A stretch of 64,000 nt of DNA from Oerskovia merdavium (GCF_014836755.1 NZ_JACSQF010000004.1:1-64000); one strand, 5' to 3'; counted from the stretch's first letter, positions 35,337-43,992 are shown. Notes: generated by a model not told the origin, from the sequence alone. Numbers and translations are program-made.

Positions 35337-36413
35337 ATGGGGGACATCGCGACGACGCCGGCACCGCACCACGACGTGGACGGCTTCTCGACGCTCGACC
35401 CCGCGGACGCCCCGCCGTTCGGGCCGTACGCACGGTGGTCGCGGCGGGTCGTGGCGTTCCTGCTCGACAACGCGATCCTGGCCGGGCTCATGTTCGTCGC
35501 CGTCGGCCCCGGCCTCGCACCGAGCATGCTCCCGGGTCTCGACAACGTCGGAGGCCTCGGCTCCGCGGTCGACGACCTCCGCTGGTCCGAGAGTGCGTGG
35601 ATGCTCGGCGCGGTGATCGCGATGACGGTGTTCCAGGCCTACACCGGCGCGACGCCCGGCAAGCGGGCGGTGGGAATCGTCGTCGTCAACCGCGACTCGG
35701 GGCGACCGGTCGGGCTCGTGACGACGGTCCTGCGCTGGCTCGCGCACTTCCTCGACGCGATCTTCTGCATCGGCTACCTCCGTCCGCTCTGGGACGAGCA
35801 GCGGCGCACGTTCGCCGACAGCCTCCTGTCGACGGTCGTCGTGCAGTCCCGCTCCCCCGCGCCGCACCCCTGGATCGTTCCCCTCGTGCGACCAGGGCGA
35901 CCTGGCGCGCAGGTCGTCACCGCGAGCGCAGCCGTCCTGTGCACCGCGGGAGCACTGTTCGCGGTGGGCCCCACCTCGTCCATGAGCGGCAACTTCGCGT
36001 CGTCGGCCATGTGCACCTCCTGGGACCCGGCGACGCGCCCCGGCGTGCCGCAGCTGAGCGAGGCGACCTTCACCTCGACCGGCACGGGCACCATCTCCCG
36101 CTGGGGCGTGACCCACGTCCTGCCGCCCACGGGCGAAGGGTCGGAGATCACCCTCGACTGGGACGGCCCCCTCCCCCTCGACGCCGACGTGTCGCTCGAG
36201 GCCGTCCTCACGAGCCCGGACGGCAGCCGCCTCGAGTACTCGACGCCTCTCGACACCGGCGCCACAGGCTTCGGTGCGGATCCGACGAGCCCAGGAACGA
36301 TCGAGATCCCCGCGAACGACCTCCGGGGCATCGACGCGGGGTGGAGCTGGAGCGCGCAGATGCGCGTCGACGGTGTCGCGATCCCGGGCTGTGGCGGCCG
36401 CGTGCCCTTCTGA
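35337..36413 (+). CDS. RDD family membrane protein
   Basis: 358 aa. The RDD domain (residues 25-175) begins YARWSRRVVAFLLDNAILAGLMFV with the name-giving Arg/Asp residues and contains TPGKRAVGIVVVNRDSG. A further membrane segment near residue 195 (VVTASAAVLCTAGALFAVG) is followed by a C-terminal extracellular domain of about 140 residues that I cannot assign. GACCCT 7 nt before the ATG suggests a leaderless transcript. Function unknown. Confidence 0.85.
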   Translation: MGDIATTPAPHHDVDGFSTLDPADAPPFGPYARWSRRVVAFLLDNAILAGLMFVAVGPGLAPSMLPGLDNVGGLGSAVDDLRWSESAWMLGAVIAMTVFQAYTGATPGKRAVGIVVVNRDSGRPVGLVTTVLRWLAHFLDAIFCIGYLRPLWDEQRRTFADSLLSTVVVQSRSPAPHPWIVPLVRPGRPGAQVVTASAAVLCTAGALFAVGPTSSMSGNFASSAMCTSWDPATRPGVPQLSEATFTSTGTGTISRWGVTHVLPPTGEGSEITLDWDGPLPLDADVSLEAVLTSPDGSRLEYSTPLDTGATGFGADPTSPGTIEIPANDLRGIDAGWSWSAQMRVDGVAIPGCGGRVPF

Positions 36414-36480
36414 CCCTCGCGCCTCCACCGGTCGCCCTGCGCCGTCACCGCTTCGCCGAGCCGAACCCCCCGGCCCGCCC

Positions 36481-36486
36481 TAGGGT
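36481..36486 (+). promoter_or_regulatory. Leaderless -10 element TAGGGT
   Basis: TAGGGT ends 7 nt before ATG 36494 of the VOC gene with no ribosome-binding site between. It probably drives VOC and the first FUSC gene. Confidence 0.5.
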
Positions 36487-36493
36487 GTGGGCC

Positions 36494-36943
36494 ATGAGCC
36501 CCCTCGCCCTGTTCGAGGTCTCCCTCGACTGCCCTGTCCCCCGCGACCTCGCGGAGTTCTACCGCCGCCTGCTCGGCTGGGAGTACGTGCCGGGCCACGA
36601 GACGTCGGACCCGGACGGCGACGAGTGGCTCGCGATCGTGCCGCCCGGCCCCGGCCCACGGCTTGCTTTCCAGCGGTCCGACGCCGAGGTCCCGCCCTGG
36701 CGGACGGGTGCGCGGGTCCACTTCGACGTCGCGGTCCCGGACCTGGACGCGGGCCACGCGCTCGCGGTCGCGGCCGGTGCCCGGCCGCTGACCGGGACCC
36801 CCGCCGAGGAGGGCCACGCCGACGACCCGTTCCGCGTCTACGCGGACCCTGTGGGGCACCCGTTCTGCCTGACACTGGTCGCGGCGCCCCCGCCTGCTGC
36901 TCCGACCGCGCCCGTTGCAGCAGCCGAGGAGGCGACGCGATGA
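36494..36943 (+). CDS. VOC family (glyoxalase-like) protein
   Basis: 149 aa with two beta-alpha-beta-beta-beta modules of the vicinal-oxygen-chelate fold: VSLDCPVPRDLAEFYRRLLGWEY and VHFDVAVPDLDAGHALAVAAGA, closing with VYADPVGHPFCLTLV. The subgroup is glyoxalase-like of unknown substrate. Its stop overlaps the ATG of the FUSC gene by 4 bp, so the two are co-translated. Confidence 0.87.
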   Translation: MSPLALFEVSLDCPVPRDLAEFYRRLLGWEYVPGHETSDPDGDEWLAIVPPGPGPRLAFQRSDAEVPPWRTGARVHFDVAVPDLDAGHALAVAAGARPLTGTPAEEGHADDPFRVYADPVGHPFCLTLVAAPPPAAPTAPVAAAEEATR

Positions 36944-37911
36944 ACGCCAAGAAGATCGGCCTGGTCCTGCTGCTCGTGGCGCCCATGGTCGCGCTCATGC
37001 TCTCGCCGTGGAAGCACGACGGCACGCTCGTCTACCTGGGGATGCTGCCCGCGGGAGTGGGCCTGCTCGTGGGCCGGGGCCCCGCGCTCGTGGCCGGGCC
37101 GCTCACGGCGGTCTGCATGGCGATCGGCGTCTCGCTGAGCGACTGGCCCCTCACGGGGGCCCTCTTCATGGCGGCCCTCGGGGCGTGCGTGGGCCTGTCC
37201 GCGGTCAAGGGGTGGCACGGGATCGGCGGTTTCGTCGGCCCGCAGACGGCGTTCGCCCTCATCGGCGGACCGCTCGTCGCCCTGCCCTCGGGCACGGTCG
37301 GCGCCTCGGCGTCGGCCGGGGCGCTCTGGGCCATGGCCGGCTGGGTCGCGTTCGGCGGGCTGTGGACCGCGATCATCGGCGGGTTCCTCACGCGGGGCAT
37401 GCACCTGCCGGGTCCCAAGCCCGTCCCGCAACGCGCCGCGACGTACTTCGCGGTCGCGCTCGCGATCCTCACGGGCGTGGCGACCTACGTCGCGATGGGC
37501 TGGATCGACTCGCCGAACTCCTGGTGGTTGCTGCTCACGCTGTTCGTGATCGTCCAGCCGTACTTCGCGGCCACGCTCTCGCGCACGGCCGCGCGGGTCG
37601 GCGGGACGCTCGCCGGCGCGGTGCTCGCCGGGCTGGTCGCTCACCTGCTCAGCGGTTCGCCCGGCGTCCTGTCCGCCGTGGCGCTCCTGCTCACGGGAGC
37701 GGCCGCGTGGGCGTACCTCAAGCGCCCGTACTGGGTCTTCACGCTCTTCCTCACCCCCGCGGTGATCCTGCAGACCTCGGGCGGCAAGGACGTGCTCCTC
37801 TCGGCAGACCTCGAGCGCGCCCTCTTCACGGCCGCGGCGGCCGTGGTCGCGGTCGCAGTCCTCGCGGTGGGGCACGGGATCCTCTCGGCCCGCACACGCA
37901 CCACGGCCTGA
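36940..37911 (+). CDS. FUSC-like membrane protein, first of tandem pair
   Basis: 323 aa with about ten membrane segments. The C-terminal half resembles the FUSC (aromatic acid exporter/fusaric acid resistance-like) membrane domain: WWLLLTLFVIVQPYFAATLSRTAARVGGTLAGAVLAGLVAHLL. There is no cytoplasmic domain, so it is half the usual AaeB size. A paralogue of identical length follows 85 bp downstream. GAGGAGG lies upstream of the overlapping ATG. Confidence 0.82.
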   Translation: MNAKKIGLVLLLVAPMVALMLSPWKHDGTLVYLGMLPAGVGLLVGRGPALVAGPLTAVCMAIGVSLSDWPLTGALFMAALGACVGLSAVKGWHGIGGFVGPQTAFALIGGPLVALPSGTVGASASAGALWAMAGWVAFGGLWTAIIGGFLTRGMHLPGPKPVPQRAATYFAVALAILTGVATYVAMGWIDSPNSWWLLLTLFVIVQPYFAATLSRTAARVGGTLAGAVLAGLVAHLLSGSPGVLSAVALLLTGAAAWAYLKRPYWVFTLFLTPAVILQTSGGKDVLLSADLERALFTAAAAVVAVAVLAVGHGILSARTRTTA

Positions 37912-37984
37912 CTGCCGTCACCGGGCGCACGGGTCACCACCCACCCGCCGTCGGCCAACGCGCGCCGTCCTTGCTCGTCCGCCC

Positions 37985-37990
37985 TACTGT
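37985..37990 (+). promoter_or_regulatory. Leaderless -10 element TACTGT
   Basis: TACTGT ends 6 nt before ATG 37997 of the second FUSC gene, so this paralogue has its own promoter although it follows the first in tandem. Confidence 0.5.
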
Positions 37991-37996
37991 GACCGT

Positions 37997-38968
37997 ATGA
38001 CCGCTCGGCGGATCGCCCTGGCGCTGGTGCTCGTCGCTCCGGCGGTCGGGCTGCTGCTCTCGCCGTGGCGCCCCGACGGCACGCTCGTCTACCTGGGGAT
38101 GCTGCCTGCGGGGCTGGGTCTGCTGTTGAGCCGCCGGGCGGCACTGACCGCGAGCCTCCTGACCCCCGCGAGCATGCTGGCGGCCACCGCTCTGCGGGAC
38201 CTTCCGCTCGGCGCGGCCCTCTTCATGCTGGTGCTCGGCGCCGCGGTCGGCCTGTCCGCGGCGGTCGGGTGGCACGGGATCGGGAGCCTGGTCGGTCCGC
38301 TGGCAGCGTTCGCCCTGCTCGGGACCCCCCTCGTGGCCCTGCCGTCCGGCACGGTGAGCGCGGTGAGCTCGCCTGCGGCGATCGCCACGATGACGGGGCT
38401 CGTCACGTTCGGCGGCCTGTGGACGACGTTCGTGGGTGGTGTCCTCGCGCGCAACGTCCGGGGGATCGGTCCTCGCCCCGTCCCGCGCCCGGCGTCGGCG
38501 TACTTCGGCCTGACCCTGGGGATCCTGGCCGGTCTCATCACCTACACGGTCGACGACTGGACCGACGCCCGGAACCGGTGGTGGCTGCTGCTCACGGTCT
38601 TCGTGATGATCCAGCCGTACTTCACCGGGACGCTCCGGCGCGCGGGCGCCCGCGTGGTCGACGTCCTGGCCGGCACGGTCCTCGCCGCGATCGTCGCGCA
38701 CACGCTCGACGAGCTCCCCGTGGTGCTCGTCGTGGTCGCGCTCGCCCTGACGGGGTTCGCGGTGCGTGCTCTGCTGCGGAGCCCGTTCTGGGTCGTGCCG
38801 CTCCTCCTGACGCCCGCGGTGGTGCTCCTGACGTCGGGCGGCGAGGACGTCCTGGTCGCGGCGGACGTCGAGCACGCCGCGTTCATCGTGGCTGCCTCGT
38901 TGGCGACGGTCCCGATCCTCGTGATGGGCCGGCGCATCATGGCCGTCGCTCCGCTGGTCCCCACCTGA
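37997..38968 (+). CDS. FUSC-like membrane protein, second of tandem pair
   Basis: 323 aa, colinear with the preceding gene over its whole length without gaps at the visible landmarks (SPWxxDGTLVYLGMLPAG, GLSAxxGWHGIG, PLVALPSGTV, VFVMIQPYFTGTLRRAGARV). This is a clear local duplication. It has its own leaderless promoter. The putative cargo, as for its twin, is an aromatic acid or similar small molecule. Confidence 0.82.
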   Translation: MTARRIALALVLVAPAVGLLLSPWRPDGTLVYLGMLPAGLGLLLSRRAALTASLLTPASMLAATALRDLPLGAALFMLVLGAAVGLSAAVGWHGIGSLVGPLAAFALLGTPLVALPSGTVSAVSSPAAIATMTGLVTFGGLWTTFVGGVLARNVRGIGPRPVPRPASAYFGLTLGILAGLITYTVDDWTDARNRWWLLLTVFVMIQPYFTGTLRRAGARVVDVLAGTVLAAIVAHTLDELPVVLVVVALALTGFAVRALLRSPFWVVPLLLTPAVVLLTSGGEDVLVAADVEHAAFIVAASLATVPILVMGRRIMAVAPLVPT

Positions 38969-39004
38969 CGGGCACGCCGTCGGTGGACGCCGGGAACGCG
39001 GCCG

Positions 39005-39024
39005 GCCCGACGGCGCCGCTCACC
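39005..39024 (+). repeat. Dispersed motif, copy with one substitution
   Basis: GCCCGACGGCGCCGCTCACC differs by one base from the motif at 7365 and lies between the FUSC gene and the convergent UbiA gene, including the UbiA stop codon (39020-39022). Confidence 0.5.
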
Positions 39025-39874
39025 CCGCCAGCGCGACGTCCGGTCCCGCGAGGACCAGCAGGACCGCGCACACCGCCGCGACAGCCATGCTCAGCGCGAA
39101 CGGCAGACGGCTCGTGGTCCGTCGCACGGCCACCACGCCCGCGGACACCGCGAGCACGACCGCGACCGCTCCGGCCACCCACGCGACCGCGGTCGGCGGT
39201 CCGGGCGGCCCGAGCACCACGACCCCGACCGCCGTGACGAGCACCGCCGGCGCCAGCACGCTGGCCCCCGTCCGACCGAGCCGGTGCGGCAGCCCCCGGA
39301 CCCCGGTCGCCCGGTCGTCCTCGAGGTCGGGCAGCGTGTTCGCGACGTGCGCCCCGACGCCCAGGAGCGCGGTCGCGGTCATGGCCCAGGGGGCGGCGAC
39401 CCGTTCGCCGGGCGAGGCGAGCACCACGAACAGCGGCAGGAGCCCGAACGAGACCGCGTACGGAGCCCAGGACCACACGGTCGACTTGAGCCACGCGTTG
39501 TAGGACCACGCGCTCGCGACGGCCACGAGGTGCACCAGGCCCGCGACGAGCCCGGTCGCGAGCGACAGCACCACGCACGCCGCCGCCGCGGCGAGCGCGG
39601 CCGCGTGCACCTGCCGCACCGAGACCAGCCCCGCGACGACGGGCTTGTCCGCCCGATCGACAGCCAGGTCGCGGCGCGCGTCGAGCCAGTCGTTGGACCA
39701 CCCGACCGAGAGCTGTCCGGACAGGACCGCGGCGGTGACGAGCGCCGTCGTGCCTGCGCCCGACCCGACCCCCACGGCGAAGAAGCCCGCGAGGACCGTG
39801 ACCACGACCGTAGGTCCCGCGTGGCTCGCGAGCGCGAGCCCCCGCAGCGTCGTCGCCGCTGCTCGCGTCTTCAC
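39020..39874 (-). CDS. UbiA family prenyltransferase
   Basis: 284 aa with nine membrane segments. The prenyl-diphosphate/Mg motif NDWLDARRDLAVDRADKPV is intact, and the second Asp-rich motif is NTLPDLEDDRATGVRGLPHRLG. It transfers a prenyl chain to an aromatic or polyketide acceptor in the membrane. It diverges from the type III polyketide synthase operon, whose product is a plausible acceptor. GTG start with GGAGG upstream and TAGCGT at 39893-39898 as -10. Confidence 0.9.
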   Translation of the reverse strand: MKTRAAATTLRGLALASHAGPTVVVTVLAGFFAVGVGSGAGTTALVTAAVLSGQLSVGWSNDWLDARRDLAVDRADKPVVAGLVSVRQVHAAALAAAAACVVLSLATGLVAGLVHLVAVASAWSYNAWLKSTVWSWAPYAVSFGLLPLFVVLASPGERVAAPWAMTATALLGVGAHVANTLPDLEDDRATGVRGLPHRLGRTGASVLAPAVLVTAVGVVVLGPPGPPTAVAWVAGAVAVVLAVSAGVVAVRRTTSRLPFALSMAVAAVCAVLLVLAGPDVALAG

Positions 39875-39926
39875 GATGCCTCCACCCGCCCGACGCTAGC
39901 AACGCGCGGGCCGCGCGTCCCCGTGA

Positions 39927-39932
39927 CACGAT
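39927..39932 (+). promoter_or_regulatory. Leaderless -10 element CACGAT
   Basis: CACGAT ends 6 nt before ATG 39939 of the polyketide synthase, the same spacing as other leaderless genes here. The 65-bp divergent region is shared with the UbiA promoter. Confidence 0.4.
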
Positions 39933-39938
39933 GCGGGA

Positions 39939-41114
39939 ATGTCGCGGTTGCTCGCGGTCGCACCGGTCCTGCCGGGGCCCGCGCACCCTCAGAGCGAGAT
40001 CACGGACACGATCGGGCCCCTGCTGACCCGCTCGCCCGCGACCCGCGCCGTCCTCCGCAGGCTCCACGCCGCGTCCGGCGTCGAGACCCGCCACACGGCC
40101 CTGCGCCTCGACGAGTACGCGGGGCTCACGTCGTTCGGCGAGGCCAACGACCACTTCATCCGGGTCGGCACCGACCTCGCCGAGGAGGCGTGCCGGACCG
40201 CGCTCGACGACGCGGGCATCGACCCCGGCGAGGTCGACTTCCTGCTCTTCACCTCTGTCACCGGGATCGCAGCGCCCTCGATCGACGCACAGCTCGTGAC
40301 CCGCCTGGGGCTGCGGACCGACGTCAAGCGGCTGCCGTCGTTCGGGCTCGGCTGCGTCGCGGGGGCCGCGGGGATCGCGCGCGTGCACGACTACCTGACG
40401 GGCCACCCGCAGGACGTGGCCCTGCTCGTGTCGGTCGAGCTGTGCTCGCTCACGCTCCAGCACGGTGACGACTCCATGGCGAACCTCGTCTCGACCGGGC
40501 TGTTCGGCGACGGCGCGACGGCCGTGGTCATGGTCGGGGACGCGCACCCGGCGGGCCGCCCGCCCACGCTGCCCGACGGCGCCACGCCAGATCCGGGGGC
40601 ACGTGGCACCCGGGCGGAGCGTGCCTCGGCGGCACGAACCCCGCCCCGGGGCGTCGAGGTCGTCGACACCCGCAGCCGCCTCTACCCCGAGACCGCCGAC
40701 CACCTAGGCTGGACGATCCGCGACAGCGGGTTCGGGATCGTGCTGTCCGCGGGCCTGCCCGAGGTCATCGCGGCCCACCTCGCGGGCGACGTGAAGTCGC
40801 TGCTCGTCGAGCACGACCTGACGACCGAGGACATCGGGACCTGGGTCGTGCACGCGGGCGGGCCGCGCATCCTCGACGTCGTGCGCGACTCGCTGGGGCT
40901 CGACGAGGCCGACCTGAGGCACAGCAGGGAGTCGCTCGCCGCCGTCGGGAACCTGTCCTCCTCCTCGGTGCTGCACGTGCTCGCCGCGACCCTCGCGGCA
41001 CGCGACGCCTCGCCGAGCGGCGGCGCGGGGCCGCACGGTGTCCTCATGGCGTTCGGCCCCGGGGTCTCGGCCGAGCTCGTGCTCCTGCGCCGGACCCCGT
41101 CGCTGGAGGGTTGA
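39939..41114 (+). CDS. Type III polyketide synthase (chalcone/stilbene synthase family)
   Basis: 391 aa. The thiolase-fold catalytic triad is visible: Cys139 in FGLGCVAGAAGIARV, His304 in WVVHAGGPRIL and Asn337 in AVGNLSSSSVL. It condenses acyl-CoA starters with malonyl-CoA into pyrones, resorcinols or similar. Residues 203-237 are a Pro/Ala/Arg-rich insertion. The stop overlaps the next ATG (ATGATG-like junction at 41112-41116). With ICMT-like, FAD and UbiA neighbours it matches a recurring actinobacterial type III PKS cluster. Confidence 0.93.
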   Translation: MSRLLAVAPVLPGPAHPQSEITDTIGPLLTRSPATRAVLRRLHAASGVETRHTALRLDEYAGLTSFGEANDHFIRVGTDLAEEACRTALDDAGIDPGEVDFLLFTSVTGIAAPSIDAQLVTRLGLRTDVKRLPSFGLGCVAGAAGIARVHDYLTGHPQDVALLVSVELCSLTLQHGDDSMANLVSTGLFGDGATAVVMVGDAHPAGRPPTLPDGATPDPGARGTRAERASAARTPPRGVEVVDTRSRLYPETADHLGWTIRDSGFGIVLSAGLPEVIAAHLAGDVKSLLVEHDLTTEDIGTWVVHAGGPRILDVVRDSLGLDEADLRHSRESLAAVGNLSSSSVLHVLAATLAARDASPSGGAGPHGVLMAFGPGVSAELVLLRRTPSLEG

Positions 41115-41662
41115 TGCTCGCCTTCTTCTACGTCGTGCTCGGGGCGACCGCGCTCGAACGCCTCGCCGAGCTCGTGGTCTCGGCGCGCAACGCCAGATGG
41201 TCGTTCGCGCGCGGGGGCGTCGAGACCGGCCGGGGCCACTTCCCCGCGATGGTCGCCCTGCACACGGGCCTGCTCGTCGCGTGCGTGGTCGAGGTCAACG
41301 TCGCGGACCGGCCGTTCCTCCCGTGGGTCGGGTGGCCCGCGTTCGCGCTCGTGCTCGCGAGCCAGGCGCTGCGCTGGTGGTGCATCGCGTCGCTCGGGCC
41401 GCGCTGGAACACGCGCGTCATCGTCGTCCCCGGGCTGCCGTGGGTCGACCGCGGCCCGTACCGCTGGATCGCCCGGCACCCCGGGCAGCGCTGGTTCCGG
41501 CACCCCAACTACCTCGCGGTCGTCGTCGAGGGCTTCGCGCTCCCGCTCGTCCACTCGTGCTGGACCACCGCGCTCGTGTTCACGGTGCTCAACGCCGTGC
41601 TGCTGCTGCGGTTCCGGCTCCCGGCCGAGGAGCGCGCGCTCGACGCGCTGCCGCACACGTGA
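41114..41662 (+). CDS. Isoprenylcysteine carboxyl methyltransferase-like membrane enzyme
   Basis: 182 aa with four to five membrane segments. The ICMT/PEMT signature region is present: LASQALRWWCIASLGPRWNTRVIV, GPYRWIARHP and RHPNYLAVVVEGFALPL. Bacillus YpbQ/BpsB, a homologue next to a type III PKS, O-methylates alkylpyrones; the same role is likely here. Translationally coupled to the polyketide synthase by a 1-bp stop/start overlap. Confidence 0.9.
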   Translation: MLAFFYVVLGATALERLAELVVSARNARWSFARGGVETGRGHFPAMVALHTGLLVACVVEVNVADRPFLPWVGWPAFALVLASQALRWWCIASLGPRWNTRVIVVPGLPWVDRGPYRWIARHPGQRWFRHPNYLAVVVEGFALPLVHSCWTTALVFTVLNAVLLLRFRLPAEERALDALPHT

Positions 41663-41753
41663 GGACCAGCACCCATGAGACGAGCTGTCGCGAGGTGGGC
41701 ACGAGCCGACGGGGCGACGACCGGCCCGGGTGCACCATGAGCGCGGACGCAGC

Positions 41754-43034
41754 ATGACCGACACCGACGTCCTGATCGTGGGCGGCGGCCCGATCGGTCT
41801 CGCCGCCGCGATCGAGGCACGGCTCGCGGGATACGACGTCGTCGTGGTCGAGCCCCGCGAGGGCCCCGTCGACAAGGCGTGCGGCGAAGGCCTCATGCCC
41901 GGCGCGCTGCTGGCCCTCCAGGCCCTCGACGTCGACCCCGACGGACACGTCCTGCGCGGCATCAGCTACCGCGACGCCCACCGCCACGCCGACCACCTCT
42001 TCACGGACGGGCCGGGCCGGGGCGTGCGCCGCACCACGCTGCACGCCGCGCTCGCCGAGCGCGCGGCCGCCCTGGGCGCCACGACGGTCCGCGGCCGGGT
42101 CGAGCAGATCGAGGAGGGGGCGGGGTCGGTGACCGCGGCCGGGATCAGCGCACGCTGGCTCCTGGGCTGCGACGGGCTGCACTCGACCGTCCGGCGCCTC
42201 GCGGGGCTCGAGGTGGGCGCCGACGCCCACGCGCACGAGTCGCTCCTGGCGCGCGCGCACCACGACGCTGCAGGTGCCGAGGCGCGGGACACGGGCTCGC
42301 TCGCCGCCGGTGCGGCGGTGCCGGCCTCCGGCAGCGCTGGCCCGGTCGCTCCGCGTGACTCGGACCCGGCCACTCCGCGTGCCGCCGCTCTACCCACCCC
42401 GCGTGCCGCTGCTCTCCCAACTCCGCGTGCCGCAGCCATACCCACCGAGCTCGGCGGCACCGCCCCACCCGTCCGCCCCGGGCCCGACCCGCGGCGCCGC
42501 TTCGGCCTGCGCCGCCACTTCCGCGTGCCCGCGTGGACGGACCTGGTCGAGGTCCACTGGGGGGACCGCGTCGAGGCGTACGTGACGCCCGTGGCGCCGG
42601 ACGTCGTCGGGATCGCGATGCTCGGCCCCACCGGGACGCACTTCGACGAGGCCCTCGCGGGGTTCGCCGAGCTGAGCGAGCGCCTGCGGGACGCCGAGCC
42701 GCTGGGCCCGGTCCGCGGGGCGGGCCCGCTCAGGCAACGGTCCCGACGGCGCAGCACCGGCCGGGTGCGCCTCGTCGGGGACGCCTCGGGATACGTAGAC
42801 GCCCTGACGGGCGAAGGGCTGCGGGTCGGGCTCGCGCAGGCGAGCGCCGCCGTCGGGCACCTGGACGACCCCGACGCGTACGAACGCGACTGGACCCGCG
42901 TGACGCGCGACTACCGCGTGCTGACCTCGGGGCTCGTCGCCTGGGCGACCTCGCCCGCGCGGCGAGCGATCGTGCCGCTCGCAGCGCACGCGCCGTGGCT
43001 CTACGGGAGGGTCGTGGAACGGCTGGCGCGGTGA
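41754..43034 (+). CDS. FAD-dependent oxidoreductase (geranylgeranyl-reductase/PHBH type)
   Basis: 426 aa. The dinucleotide motif DVLIVGGGPIGLAAAIEARLAG, the VDKACGEGLMPGAL substrate segment, LLGCDGLHSTVRRLAG (DG motif) and RVRLVGDASGYVDALTGEGLRVGLAQA (GD motif) define a group A flavin monooxygenase or reductase. Residues 155-248 are a large low-complexity insertion containing three 8-residue repeats (TPRAAALP). Third gene of the type III PKS operon; it may oxidise the polyketide ring or reduce its prenyl chain. The 3' end overlaps the convergent gene by 34 bp. Confidence 0.87.
   Translation: MTDTDVLIVGGGPIGLAAAIEARLAGYDVVVVEPREGPVDKACGEGLMPGALLALQALDVDPDGHVLRGISYRDAHRHADHLFTDGPGRGVRRTTLHAALAERAAALGATTVRGRVEQIEEGAGSVTAAGISARWLLGCDGLHSTVRRLAGLEVGADAHAHESLLARAHHDAAGAEARDTGSLAAGAAVPASGSAGPVAPRDSDPATPRAAALPTPRAAALPTPRAAAIPTELGGTAPPVRPGPDPRRRFGLRRHFRVPAWTDLVEVHWGDRVEAYVTPVAPDVVGIAMLGPTGTHFDEALAGFAELSERLRDAEPLGPVRGAGPLRQRSRRRSTGRVRLVGDASGYVDALTGEGLRVGLAQASAAVGHLDDPDAYERDWTRVTRDYRVLTSGLVAWATSPARRAIVPLAAHAPWLYGRVVERLAR
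42371..42442 (+). repeat. 24-bp tandem repeat in FAD oxidoreductase gene (3 units)
   Basis: Three 24-bp units start at 42371, 42395 and 42419, each close to CACTCCGCGTGCCGCCGCTC plus four bases. They encode the repeated octapeptide TPRAAALP in the insertion that separates the two conserved halves of the enzyme. Confidence 0.8.
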
Positions 43035-43432
43035 CCGGGGCCGTCGGGACCCTGCCGGACGTCCTGTCGTGTGCCGTCACGCGCGACCTCTCGCGCGACC
43101 ATGTACTCGGTTGCCCACACGCCGACCGCAGCGAGGGCGACCACCCAGGTCTCGGTGAACCGGAACGCCAGGTACACAGCCACCAGGAAGAGCAGCAGCG
43201 CGGCCACCCAGACCCCGGTCCGCGACGGGGCGTCGGCGGCGCCGGCGCCGTGCTCTCCCCGACGACGGACCACCGCACCGAACGTGAGGAGCCCACCGGG
43301 CACCCCGGCCAGAGCCATCACGAGGACCAGGAACGGGACGTCGAGAAGCGCGCCCGCGACGACACCCCCGACGGACATGACGAAGGCCGAGTACCACGAG
43401 AGCCGTCGGACCTTCTCGGTCATCCGCTGCAT
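43001..43432 (-). CDS. Small membrane protein of unknown function
   Basis: 143 aa with four membrane segments in two pairs (YSAFVMSVGGVVAGALL, PFLVLVMALAGVPGGLLTFGAVV, VWVAALLLFLVAVYLAF, WVVALAAVGVWATEYMV) separated by a charged loop, and a polar C-terminus. I do not recognise the family. It overlaps the end of the convergent FAD oxidoreductase gene by 34 bp. The start could be 43432 or 43423. The regular hydrophobic pattern favours a real gene. Confidence 0.6.
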   Translation of the reverse strand: MQRMTEKVRRLSWYSAFVMSVGGVVAGALLDVPFLVLVMALAGVPGGLLTFGAVVRRRGEHGAGAADAPSRTGVWVAALLLFLVAVYLAFRFTETWVVALAAVGVWATEYMVAREVARDGTRQDVRQGPDGPGHRASRSTTLP

Positions 43433-43536
43433 GCCCGCGAGCGCCCGGTCCTGGTCGATGGTTGCCCCCTGGTCATGGTGCCGTCGAGCCAGCAGAGCGA
43501 CGGGTCGAGGCTCCTTCGCCCTCCGACGTGGTGACC

Positions 43537-43854
43537 CTACTCCTTGAGCTCGAAGAAGATCGCGTGGGTCGCCGTCGACCCCGTGTTCTCGCCCACGTGC
43601 ACCTGGCCCGGGAGCCAGCGCGTCTCACCAGGTTCGAGCGAGACCTCCATGACGCGGTCCCCCGCGGAGATGCGGCGCTCGAACCCGCTCAGGGTGTACA
43701 TGACGCTGTCGGGGTGGTGGTGCGGGTGCGTCCGGGTCCCCGGCACGTCGCGGTACTCCAGCACCCGCACCCGCTCGTTCTCGAAGATCGTCCGGTAGTG
43801 GTCCGGGTCGGTCACGGTCGGGTCGTCCGGCGCGGTGCTCTGGTCGTGTCCCAT
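43537..43854 (-). CDS. Cupin-fold protein
   Basis: 105 aa from ATG 43854 (a longer frame begins 43905). Single beta-barrel cupin: RVLEYRDVPGTRTHPHHHPDSVMYTLSG carries motif 1 metal-type His residues and LEPGETRWLPGQVHVGENTG carries motif 2 His. It resembles small cytoplasmic cupins of unknown substrate. No operon partners. Confidence 0.8.
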   Translation of the reverse strand: MGHDQSTAPDDPTVTDPDHYRTIFENERVRVLEYRDVPGTRTHPHHHPDSVMYTLSGFERRISAGDRVMEVSLEPGETRWLPGQVHVGENTGSTATHAIFFELKE

Positions 43855-43992
43855 GCTCGCCTCGGAAGGTCGAGGCCCGCCGTCGGCAGGCGCTCCCTCG
43901 AGCATCCCACCGCGGGCGCCCGTCGCACGCCGAGCGGCACGCAGGGCCTCGACGGCGCCACGCCGCGTGACGTCCGCGCAGGACGCGGGACC

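Noticed and set aside
41737-41757. Six-codon frame ATGAGCGCGGACGCAGCATGA just before the FAD oxidoreductase start
   Set aside because: Could be a leader peptide with ATGA coupling, but no ribosome-binding site or conservation evidence is available from one sequence.
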